NCBI GenBank assembly: GCA_965112735.1
Contig: OZ218958.1
Span: 2,542,001-2,606,000 of the forward strand
DNA from: Phaeosaccion multiseriatum
Taxonomy: Eukaryota > Ochrophyta, other classes
Length of the DNA: 64,000 bases
Direction: 5' to 3'
Below the pieces are notes generated by a model, which did not search any database, was not told the DNA's origin, and saw only the letters and a program-made list of their open reading frames with translations. Below are positions 1-19,553 of the stretch, piece by piece. A program made the translations under genes and the position numbers. Positions within the stretch are counted from its first letter, which is position 1; each line of letters begins with the position of its first letter.

Positions 1-89
1 CTAGTTTCCCTCTTCCTTACCCTTCTTGCTGCTGTCTGTACGACAGAGTCGCTCGGGGTAGGGGAAGAGCGAGTGTGCTCTCGAGGAAG

Positions 90-2167
90 ATGAGTGCAGA
101 GCGGGAGAGGATTGCCGGGAAGGTGCAGGAGTGGTATGACAAAAGAGCTGAGCTGGAGGCTTCGGGCTGGGGAAGCACCAAGGAGGACCTCCTGCTCTTG
201 CTCAAGGCCGTTCTCTGCACCGTCGATGTCGAGGAGCTGAAGCAGAAGGGGTATGGTCCGCTGCACTACCTTGCCGGTGCTGAGAAGAGCAAAGAGTCAC
301 GCTGCTCGGAGGTGAAGGGTTCGAGGATGCTGGAGGGGGTGAAGCTGCTGGGGGAGTGCGGACTGAACCTGGACGCCAAACTCAGCAGTGAGGAGGATGA
401 AGTTGTGCCTGGCGAGATGGCTCTGCACCAAGCTGCACGCAGGGGGCACTTTGACTTGGTGAAGGGGCTAGTGGAGGCGGGTGCGGACGTCAACATCGAG
501 TCGGACGCTGGACGGACACCTCTGCGCCTTGCTGCTCACGCCGGCCACCCCATGATAGTGTGGTACTTGCTTAAGCATGGAGCCAAATGGGAGGGGACCT
601 ACGCCTTGCGCGATGCGGCTCGGGCTGGGAGCCCTTCGAGTGTGAAGATGTTGCTGAAGGCAGGGGCCAATGTATTCGAGAAGGATCTGGATGGAGATAC
701 GGCTGCCCAGAAGTGCTGCATAGGGAGTGACGAGCAGGGCTCGAAAGCAGGGCGGGCCGAGGCTCTGTCTATCTTGCTCAAGAAGGGCGCAGATGTGAAG
801 GTGAAGGACAAAGTTGGCTACACTCTCCTGCTCTTCGCCGCGTACACCGGAAACGAGCAGTGCATCCCCATTCTTGTGGGCAGAGGGCTGCAGGTCGATG
901 CAGTGGACAACGATTTGTGCACGCCGCTCCACTGGGCCTCTTTATATGGACAAGTGGGATGTGTGAAGGAGCTCATTCGCCGCGGTGCCCCCCTTGATGC
1001 TGTGAATGTATATGGTATCACTTCCCTCTTGTTTGCTGTCGTCAGAGGCCACGTAAAGGTTGTGAGCGAGCTGATGCACGCCGATGCCTCTGTTGATGTC
1101 AAGGACAAGAATTCGGTCACCCCACTGCATGTCGCGGCCGCCCTGGGCAGCATCAAGATGGCCTACCTCCTGGTGGAGGGTGGAGCGGCGGTCGATGCCC
1201 TCACCGATGATGGTGAAAGTCCTTTGGTATCGTGCATGCGCCCTGGAGAAGGGAAGATAGCTCGGACGTTGGAGAGGTTTCGACCATCACCAGGAGAAAA
1301 GGAGGCGCGCGAGAAGGTGGCTCGATTCCTGCTGAAGATGGGCACTGCCGTTGACGAGAAGGTTATGAAAGCGGCAGGGGAGGCAGGCTTCAGTGGTGTC
1401 ATTTCCTCTTTCTTCAGGAAAGAACGGGAGGGGCGCAACGCTGCCACTGACAGACTTCACACCGTTTCTACCCACTATCTCTCCACGATGAGCGGTGCTG
1501 AGGATGAGAAGGCTGACAGCACAGTGCGGGTTAGGCTGGTGAACACGCGCAGTGGAGAGAAGGGCGAGAAGCAGTACGTCTTGAATGTCCCTCTGATGGA
1601 GCGGCTGGCGGCGAGGGTCAGTGGGAGAGAGGAGGAGAGAGCGAAGATCTCCACAGCAGGCCAAGCCTCAGCGGCAGGCATTCTTCCGAATATGCTTGAC
1701 CCGAGGAAGCACGGCTACAAGGGGGATGACGAAGATGACAATGGGGAGAAGGGGGCAGGGAAGGGCAAGAAGGAGCTGAAGTATGATGGCGTGGACTTCA
1801 CCGAGGGGGGCTTTGAGGCTGTGGTGCAGTTCGTGACGACGGGCAGTGTGGAGGAGCTGCTGACGAGAAGGCCGCGAGAGGGAGGTACAGAGGGGGGCGC
1901 GAGCAGCAACAGCAGCAGCAGCAGGCGAGGAGAAGGGGGGAAAGCTGAAGGCACTGGCCGGGGCGGCAAGAAGAGGAAGCGTGTGAAACTTTTCGACGAC
2001 CTTCGGGCGAAGCAGCACTGCAAGCCGCAGACTTCTTCTGCTTGGAGGGCATGTCGAGGGAGGTGAAGACGCTGATGGGAGAGTACGGCTTTGAGCTGGA
2101 GCAGAACGAGACTGAGAAGGAGGAGGAAGAAGGGCCATCGCGGAAGAGGAACCGGGCTGACCCCTGA
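90..2167 (+). CDS. Ankyrin-repeat protein with BTB-like C-terminus, apparent frameshift
   Basis: Start chosen at the ATG opening MSAERERIAGK; the in-frame GTG 15 bases upstream is unlikely in a eukaryote. Residues about 50-450 carry roughly eight ankyrin repeats (GEMALHQAARRGHFDLVKGL, TPLRLAAHAGH, TPLHWASLYGQ, TPLHVAAALGS), a protein-interaction scaffold. The C-terminus has a BTB/POZ-like stretch (GFEAVVQFVTTGSVEELL), an S/G-rich insert and a basic NLS-like KKRKRVK. The frame open from 90 stops at 2066. Shifting by one base near 2010 gives ALQAADFFCLEGMSREVKTL, which is what should end a BTB fold, and continues to TGA at 2165-2167. Either a base is missing here (sequencing error) or the copy is damaged. 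Ankyrin part is sure, BTB is inferred from pattern. Ankyrin-BTB proteins are often ubiquitin-ligase adaptors, but the function here is unknown. Confidence 0.75.
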
Positions 2168-2356
2168 GCATCGCCAACCCAAGACTTCACCGACTCGACC
2201 CGGTGGTGGGAGCGAAGAGGTAGAGAGAGCATCCGAGGGATGCGAGGATGGAGACGAGCGATGCATGGGAAGCGTGCGAGGATCGAGCCGGCCTGTGGTG
2301 TGTGCCATGTACCCGTGACGTGAGCGAGGCATTAGGAGGGCCGTGGTGAGCGGAGG

Positions 2357-2387
<31 letters not shown>

Positions 2388-3786
2388 CCTTTGTCACCCC
2401 TAGTCTGATGAAGCGCGAGAGGAGCAGCACTCTTCTTCTTATTTGTTTTATCACTCGAGTTTTGAGTTTTTCGAGTTTTGGGAGAGCTCAGCAAAATGAC
2501 TGTCGGTGGGAGAAGCGCTATAGCTCTTCGTGTAGGTCTTTGAGATGCCTATCGATTTAAGTCTTTCGGCTTTCGTCCCTTTTTCCCCTCCCTACTTGTC
2601 AGCATTTCTGCAAGAGCACTCACCCTTGCCGCCCGATTCCTAAAAAACGGGCGATTTGGGCGATTCTTTTACGCAAATCGAGTGTTTCTACCTAGAAGGT
2701 GCTTTTTTTGCCTTCGAGCCGCTCTCTCGTACCGATTATTTGCTTTTTTTTCTTCCTATAATAAAACTAAGTTAACCATTTGGATTTAACCCCCCTCTTA
2801 GGCTCTACATGGGGCAGTTACTGAGCGGCGGCAAATGCGAGCTCCAACCAGTCTGCGTGTGAGATTGTCTCCCCTCCCTGTCCCCTCTCTGTGAACATTC
2901 GTGGGCGCTACGCTGGCCGACTCACCAACGCGTCAACTTGGAAGCTTGGCGGTCGGGATCAAATGGTCTTTTGTGCCGAGAAGAGACGGAGGAGGAGAAA
3001 GGAGAGAGGTTGACGAGTCGAGGTGTTGCCCATGCTATGGCACCATGAGCGAAGGGGGGGGCATTTGTTTGGGGAAGAACTTGGGTAGTGAAAGAATGAG
3101 ATGAACGAAAAACAATTGATAACATTTATGAAAGAACCACTATACTAGCAAGGCTACCCCTTCGCTCCCTCTCCTCTTTCCTTCGGCTGGGAAGGCGAAG
3201 ATGGGGCAGGAGTGTGCCTTACGTACGTACCGACTTGCATTGCTCGAATCTATCGCTGCACAAATCTTACGTGTCGAGGCCGGAAGGCTGCCCCCCCCTT
3301 CCTTGACTTGCTGCAGCAGCTCAGAGACAGCGAGAGAGAGAGAGAGAGAGAGAGAGGGAGCCCGAGAGTGAGGGGGTTCTGCCTCCCTCTCTCTCACTCC
3401 TCCCTCTCTGCCCCTCCCTCTCACTCCTCCCTCTCTGCCCTTCCTTCTCTCTCTCCCCTCTCTACCGCTCTCCCTCCCTCCCTCCCTCCCTCCCTCCCTC
3501 CCTCCCTCCCTCCCTCCCTTCCTCCCTCCCTCCCTCCCTCCCTCCCTCCCTCCCTCCCTCCCTCCCTCTCTCTCTGTCAATGCAAGTGCAGAGCCCTCCC
3601 CCCCAGCGAAAGCGTTGAGAGGTCCAGCCAGCCATCACATGCAAACACTACAAAGCACCACACCCTCAGCAGGTTTGACAAGTTCGTCAGACAACGACCA
3701 CAAAAGCAGGAGAACAAGGACAGCAAAGCCTCGCCCACGCGCACACACGCAACATCAACAAGCACGCGCGCTCACACACAGCCTCC
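2168..3786. other. Intergenic, no gene seen
   Basis: Convergent spacer between the ankyrin gene (+) and the carbonic-anhydrase-like gene (-). It holds a (CAG)n run near 2357-2382, AT-richer sequence at 2420-2820 that may be 3' UTR, a short (GA)n at 3330-3357, and a long (CCCT)n array. Open frames here are low-complexity ([16 protein letters not shown]) and were not accepted. Confidence 0.6.
3468..3567. repeat. (CCCT)n microsatellite
   Basis: About 100 bases of almost perfect tetranucleotide CCCT with one interruption (CCTT). Intergenic. Confidence 0.95.
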
Positions 3787-5081
3787 TCATGCAGGCTGCG
3801 CCTTTGGCTCCGCTGCCGCTGCCCCTGCTGCTGCCTCCTCTGATGCCTTTGCCTGGGAAGAAGCCTGTTCTCCCTTCTTTGCCTCCTTCTCTGCGTCAAG
3901 GTAGGCAGCGTTGTAGAACTGCAGCTCGTTCTTGTGTCGCAGTGCCTTGAGGGCGATGGCCTCACATCGGTCTCGGTGGGCATTTGCCTCCTCCAGGGAC
4001 ACCTCCTTCACGTAGCGGATAGGGTTGCCGCCCCTAGACATTGGTATATGATAGGAGGAGGAGGAGGAGGAGGAGGAGGAGGAGGAGGAGGAGAAGGAGG
4101 AGGAGGAGGAGGAGGAGGAGGAGGAGAAGGAGGAGGGGGAGGAGGAGGAGGGGGGGGGGGGGGGCGAGGAAGAGGAGAAGGGTAAAATTAAGTACCAATA
4201 GGAAAAATGATGAAAGACAGGAAACAAAAGACGAAAGAAAACAAAAACGACGACAAGAGGGGTTCGCTACTCACTCTCTCACTCACTCACTCACTCACTC
4301 CTTCACTCACTCACTCACTCACTCACTCACTCACTCACCATTCCTGACACTCGGGAATGACCGTCCCCGCCGGCACCACGCAGCCCGCTTGCACCCTCCC
4401 CCCGTGTCTGACGAAAGCCCCCTCCTCTACCACAGCGTTGTGTCCGATGACGCAGTGGTGTCCCACATCACAGGATGTAAGCACCGCTCCGGGCTCTGTG
4501 GGAAGGGGAAATGTTGGTGATACAGGGGGTGTGGGTGGTTGTAAGAGGGTGGGTGTAGGGGTGTGTGGGTGTGTGTGGGGGGGGGGAGGTTGGAGCGTGT
4601 GTGTGTGTTTGTGTATCTCGCTCTCTCTTCTCTCTCCTCTCCCTCTCCCCTCCTCTCAAGCCCCTCCCTCACCCACCCACACACCCACCCAACCCACCTC
4701 CCCCGCCAAAAACACTGACTCATTCACTTACCGACGATGGTAAAGTCCCCTACCGAGCACTGGGAAGAGAAGCCCGTGTCCACTTTGAGTGACGAGACCG
4801 TGTTGAGCACCGCCTTCTCTCCGATGGAGGTGTAGGCCCCCACATCAACAGTGTTGTTGTCTCCCCGCACCACTGCTCCGTGCCATACAGAGGCCTGTGT
4901 GGGGGTGAGGACGGAGGGGAGAGGGTGAGAGGGGCGAGGGGGTGGAGAGAGTAGGGGGGCACACCATGGTAGAGCGAGGCAGCAGGACGGTACTTATGCC
5001 ACTGCTACTACTACTGCTGCTGCTGCTACTGCTACTACTGCTGCTACTACTCTCCTACTCCTACTGCTGCTACTACTACTA

Positions 5082-5113
<32 letters not shown>

Positions 5114-6023
5114 GCCGCTGCTACTACTACTACTACTACTGCTATTACTGCTGCTACTACTACTACTACTACTACTACTGCTACTACTGCTACTACTACT
5201 ATATACCACCTCCACTAACCCTACTACTAGGAACCCCCCCCCCTTGCCCTCCCCCCTCTCTCCTCGCTCCTCCTGCACCCTACGCACATGGTCGATGATG
5301 CGGACTTGCCCAACAAGGTGTGCGTTGGGTGCCACGAAGGTGTTGTTGTCCTCGTGACTCCTCTGCTCGAACAGGTTCATCACATTGCGAAAGCGCGCGT
5401 CTATGGGGCGGGGAAACCACAGATAATGAGAGTGCATGGGCGGTAAGGAAGCAGGGTCATAAAAGAGGAAAGGAGGAAAAGGGGGAGGAGGAGGAGGAGG
5501 AGGAGGAGGAGGAGGAGGAGGAGGAGGAGGAGGAGGAGGAGGAGGAGGAGGAGGAGGAGGAGGAGGAGGAGGAGGAGGAGGAGGAGGAGGGGGGGGGTGG
5601 GAGTGAAGAGGGTCCGGGGTTGTCAGCGAAAGGATACGGGGCTTGACAAAACAGCAGGAAGGGATAAGGTGCACGGGGGATGGGGCAGATTTGCCCGTAC
5701 GAGTCCTCTCCTCCCTCCTCCCCTCATGCTCTCTCCATTCCCCGTTCTCATCTAGTCTGAAAGAAACGAGAGAGAAGTGATTGGGGATGTTGGGGTTACT
5801 TACAAAGCTCAGGCTCTTTGGCACCCTTCTCGCTTTCGCTGACGGCGTCCGAGCTGCTGTGCCTTCTGCTGCCGCTCCTTGAGACGCTGTGGGGTGAGGG
5901 AACGGGACTTGTCCCTCCTCCTCCTGCTGCTGCTCCTGCTGCTGCCAAGCTCTGCTGCTGGCACTTTGGTGCAAGGCCCTTCGCTACCCTATGCGCCAGC
6001 CGCGGCACAGCCCGAGAGATCAT
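3787..6023 (-). CDS. Mitochondrial gamma-carbonic anhydrase-like protein (five exons)
   Basis: Exons (coding order): 6023-5804, 5400-5288, 4894-4732, 4495-4339, 4033-3787; all borders are GT-AG and phases join to a 299-residue protein. Residues 1-70 (MISRAVPRLAHRVAKGLAPK, Arg/Ser/Ala-rich) look like a mitochondrial presequence. Then a left-handed beta-helix of hexapeptides: NTFVAPNAHLVGQVRI, SVWHGAVVRGDNNTVDVGAYTSIG, VLTSCDVGHHCVIGHNAVVEEGA, and the family signature EWGGNPIRYV before a C-terminal helix (EEANAHRDRCEAIALKAL). Gamma-CAs form the matrix-side domain of mitochondrial complex I in plants and algae. The RGD of the active-site loop is kept, but by eye only one of three zinc histidines (in VIGHNA) is conserved, so it resembles the non-catalytic gamma-CAL type. 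Introns hold GGA, CTA/CTG and GAG microsatellites. Confidence 0.85.
4051..4160. repeat. (GGA)n microsatellite in intron
   Basis: Near-pure GGA triplets, ending in a G-run, in the last intron of the carbonic-anhydrase-like gene. Confidence 0.9.
4268..4338. repeat. (CACT)n microsatellite abutting a splice donor
   Basis: The tetranucleotide TCAC/CACT repeat runs directly into the donor of exon 4 of the carbonic-anhydrase-like gene, so on the coding strand the intron begins GTGAGTGAGTGAG. Confidence 0.85.
4998..5205. repeat. (CTA/CTG)n trinucleotide array in intron
   Basis: About 200 bases of interspersed CTA and CTG triplets inside an intron of the carbonic-anhydrase-like gene. Confidence 0.9.
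5484..5591. repeat. (GGA)n microsatellite in intron
   Basis: Over 30 uninterrupted GGA triplets ending in a G-run, in the first intron of the carbonic-anhydrase-like gene. Confidence 0.95.
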
Positions 6024-7306
6024 GGCGCCTCCTCACTCTCCCTCTCCTTGTATATACTCTTCGCTATTGCGTCTCACAGTGAGGCTTTTGGCAGAGGGGC
6101 ACGTAACGTTACGTAATTTGTTTTAATTTCCCATTTCAATTCTTTTTCCTCTCCTCTTCCTCCACTACTTCTTCTCGAGAGACTACAGTTGTACATCATT
6201 TATTCGCAACAGCCCTCGCTCCCCGACCATGTGAACCCCCCTGATCATGGGCTTTCGGAAACCCTCAATGACTTCGTGTGTGTGCGCGTGTGGCTATCTT
6301 CATTTCCCCCCCCCCATTCCTCCTTGCTTTGCCTCTCTCTCTCTCTCAAACACACACACACTCTCTCTCTCTCACACACACACACTCTCTCTCTCACACA
6401 CACTCTCTCTCTCGTGCGCGTGCCTTGCTCTCTTCACCCCTTCTAATCAATCCTCTTCTGACCTCTACAGGGGTGCTCCGAATATTATATTCATCGCGAT
6501 AGCTGCTTCCACAACACATCCATGGTGGCCAAGATGACAAAGGGGTGATGGATGAGTAGGAAGACCACAATACCCCAGTCGTCATCAGCCTCTTCCGCAA
6601 GCAGCTTCAAAAGAAACGAGGGTAGAAACCAGGGTAGTAGAAACCATGGAAACCAGGAAGACGGCAAAGTCGTGAGTGGCTGCCTGGTGGAGCGTGGTGA
6701 AGCAGCCAGAGCTGGGGAAAAGGGTTTCTAGGAGCATGAGGATGGAGATAGTAGAGACAGAGGAGCGATGATCTCATGTATCGGAAAATCGGCCGCAACA
6801 GCAGGGGGGGGGGGGCGGGGGTTGTCCTCCTCCGCCCTCCGCCCCCAAACCCGCCACGCCAGCCAGCCGGGGGTGCTGCACTCGCCTCAGCTCCAGGTCC
6901 CACCACCACATCGCCAACCGCGGCCACCTCGACCCAAGCGTCTGCAGTAGAAGAAGGGGGTGTTCGACTCTTATTACACTGCTCATGGTCACGCTTTGCT
7001 TCGTTCGCCTCTAACTTGAAGACACTGCCACAGCAGGCGCCTTATGCGCTGAGTCGCTCTGAGAATCGGCTCCTGACATGCTTCTGAGACCGGCCAGCCC
7101 AGAAGCAGGAACCGGCCGGCCAGAAGCAGGAACCAGGGTCGCCTCAGAAGTACTGTATGTCAGGGGGGACGATGAGAAATATAACCAACACGCCTACCTT
7201 GGCGACACGTATGTACGTTCTCGAATCAGTTTTTGCTTTGATTATTGTGTTCTCCTCTTAGTGCACCGTAAGCTACTCCTCATCTTTTTCACACCGTCGA
7301 CTCACG
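6024..7306. other. Divergent intergenic region
   Basis: Lies between the 5' ends of the carbonic-anhydrase-like gene (-) and the membrane-protein gene (+), so both promoters should be here. It contains mixed (CT)/(CA) microsatellites at 6328-6413, short direct copies of GAAACCAGG near 6615-6660 and of AGAAGCAGGAACC near 7100-7133. No convincing gene was found. Confidence 0.55.
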
Positions 7307-8983
7307 ATGGCGCCGATCCAGAGCCTTGCCGGCTGCTGCTTCCTGCTTCTCTCCCCTTCTCTCTCGTTCGTGGTTCCACCGACCCGGCCCGTTTTGGGAC
7401 TTGGCTCACCTGTGCAACCACAAGAACGGGGGACCCATCAACAAGGGATCACTATGCGACCAACACCCGTACTTCGCAGCAGCAGCAGCAAGGTGAGCTT
7501 CAGGAATGGATGGAATGGGAGAGTTGAAGAGCAGGGTATTTACATGCATGTGCGCCCCGATCCCTGCTCGCCTGCCCCTGCGATCGTGCCTCTTATGCTC
7601 AGGGATACCTGGAAGATCTGGGCGGCGGCGGGCATGTGTTGACGGGGGAGATGGTGGGGGGCGGCTCAGATAGTCTCGACATGGAACTCGAGGTGGAAGC
7701 CGAAGCAGTGGCAATAATGGCAGCGGCAAAGGTAAATCTCTCACTCAATCTCTCTACCCACCGCACCCTCCTCTTCTCTCTCCCCAAAGGCTGGGCGCTG
7801 GCCCACTTTCTCGCTTCCCGTCCTTCCTCCCCCGTCACTTAATCGCTCTCTCCCTCTTCTCTCTTCTCTCTCTCTCTCTCTCTCTCTCTCGCCCCCTCCT
7901 CCGCAGGCTGAGGTCATGGCCGAGGAACCCGACACATCATCGGGGTCAGAGGACTCCCTTAGCCCCATTGACTCCTTCCTCGTCACAATGGGCTTCAAGA
8001 AGGACCCCAACTTGGCAAAGGACGAGGAGGAAGTGTCCGTAACCGACAAAATCAAGGCAGCAGGCGCCGCCGGAGTAGTGGCCTATGCCTTCACAGAGGG
8101 TGTGTTCTGGTTCGTGAGCCTGCCCCTCGCTGTGGGGGCTTATGTGCAATCCACGGGACATCTTCCGGATTTCGCCGATGCGGCCGACAAGGCGGAGGTG
8201 AGAGCAACACTGCTTCGTGCGTCCCGTAGTGCGGGCCTTTTTGGTCGGCCATTTAGTATGGCCTACCTAACCCTCAACCCTATCTGGCCTTTTCCCACCC
8301 CTCATCCTCTGTATTTGTCTTGTATTCGTGCCTGCGTGCTTGCGTGTCGCCCACTGCCAATCAGCTCGCGGCGTTCAGCTTCGGTTTCTTGACTCTGGCA
8401 CGAGCAGCAGTACCCGCGAGGATCGCATTTGCGCTTGCCCTGGTGGTGAGTAAGAGAAGTCCTTCTTTCCTTGCATAGGAGTACAAGTAGTAGCGGGAGT
8501 AGCAGGAGTAGCAGCAGCACTTGTAGTAGCAGGAGTAGTAGCAGCAGCAGTAGTAGCAGTAGTACAAGCAGTTGCCGGAGTAGCAGGAGTGGCAGGAGTA
8601 CCAGTAGTAGTAGGAGGAAGAGGAGGAGGAGGAGGAGGAGGAGGAGGAGGAGGAGGGAGCGGGGGGGGGGGGGGGGCTCATGAGGCGGGGGGGCACGGTG
8701 GTGAATAGAGGGCTCTGCTGTTGGAGGAATTGATGGGATGGGAGGGGGTTCAGTCGTGGATGCTAGGGTATAGGTATCTACGCTGTGTGCACTTCCTTAC
8801 GCCACCGTGTTGTCTTCTCCCCATCTTTCTCTGTCCCTCCCTCCCTCCCTCCTCTCTCTCTCTGTCTCTCTGCCTCCCTCCCTCCCTCCTCTCTCTCTCT
8901 GTCTCTCTCTCCCTCCCTCTCAGCCCTTCGTGGAGAAGAATGTCCTTACACGCTTCGGCAAGAAGGAGGAGGAGGGGGTATAG
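7307..8983 (+). CDS. Predicted organelle-targeted small membrane protein (five exons)
   Basis: Exons 7307-7492, 7603-7731, 7907-8197, 8365-8445 and 8924-8983 all have GT-AG borders, are all in phase 0, and give 248 residues. The N-terminus (MAPIQSLAGCCFLLLSPSLS, later RPTPVLRSSSSK) looks like a secretory-type leader plus transit peptide, as used for complex plastids; this is inference. After an acidic Ser-rich linker there is a conserved-looking membrane module: VTDKIKAAGAAGVVAYAFTE, GVFWFVSLPLAVGAYV, then AAFSFGFLTLARAAVPARIA, ending PFVEKNVLTRFGKK. The layout resembles DUF1279/FAM210-type small membrane proteins of mitochondria and plastids, but I do not recognise it with certainty. The function is unknown. 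Confidence 0.75.
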
Positions 8984-9796
8984 GGTTGGTGGTTGGCCAT
9001 CAGCCGAGGAGGAGGAGAAGGAGGCTTAGAGGGATGGTTGGCAATCAGCTAAGGAGGACGGAAGCAAGGAGAGGAGGAGGAGGAGGAGGAGGAGGAGGAG
9101 GAGGAGATACATAGGGCGGAATGGCGAGCAGCCAGGGGGAGGAGGGCAACATGTACATACGGGGCCGGCAAAGGATGCTGATGTGCACCCAGGCGTGTAT
9201 ACTACGCCATTAACGGTTACAGTAACTGTACTGCACATCGTGATAAACAATTGCTTGCAAGAACAAGCAAGTACGTGTGTAGCACGCGCTGTTTTATTTC
9301 GAAGTGATGTAAGGAATATAGGCAACTATAAACAGCAGTCTCTAGACCATCTGTGATGCTATGCTCTACCCTATCATACCAGCCATGCCAAAACACTGAG
9401 GTCGAGAGGAGCTGCAGAGAGCGCTCACATGACGGCCACCGCACTGGGGACGGCGCCGAGCAGAGGGGTAGTGCACAAGGCAACAAACACACCAAGCAGA
9501 CGCACTCGGTGTCAGGACCCCAAGAGGATGAGTGTGTCGTAAGGGTCTGGGGTGGTTGGCCATGCGGTGCCCGTCCGTTGACCAAACCAAACCAAAGAAA
9601 GGGCCTTGAGCCTTGCTATAAATCATACTTTCCATCACCAGACATCATGTCGTTGAAGGTTTTTATCCATTCCCAGACAGTAGTTTAACGTACTTTCCAT
9701 TAACGGACAGTGGTCCAACGTAATTTCCACTACAGTTGGTTTCACGTACGAAACTAAAAGCGCCACTGAGCAACTCAAGAGTGGGAAAATCAGTCG
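8984..9796. other. Intergenic, no gene seen
   Basis: Convergent spacer between the membrane-protein gene (+) and the FANCD2-like gene (-). Contains a (GGA)n run at 9075-9107 and, at 9625-9755, loosely repeated sequence in which TTTCCA motifs recur with CAGACA/GGACAG words. No coding potential seen. Confidence 0.55.
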
Positions 9797-19433
<9,637 letters not shown>

Positions 19434-19553
19434 CCGCCACGAGAGCGAGAAGAGCAGAGGGAGAAAAGGAGAAAAAAAACAGAGAGAAAGGTTGGTAGTA
19501 CGCAGAAAACTCTCTCTCACTTCTCTCTTTCTCTGCTTTGCTCAGCCGGTAGC
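19434..19553. promoter_or_regulatory. Very short divergent interval, FANCD2 / ankyrin gene A
   Basis: Only 120 bases separate the proposed FANCD2 ATG (-) from the ankyrin gene A ATG (+). The last 34 bases (TTTCTCTGCTTTGCTCAGCCGG region) match the flanks of ankyrin genes B and C, while sequence further upstream does not, so the duplication border lies here. Any promoter would have to serve both genes. Confidence 0.4.

Noticed and set aside
6607-6992. Minus-strand Gly/Pro-rich frames in the divergent intergenic region
   Set aside because: Low-complexity sequence with no family resemblance and no splice continuity with the neighbouring gene.
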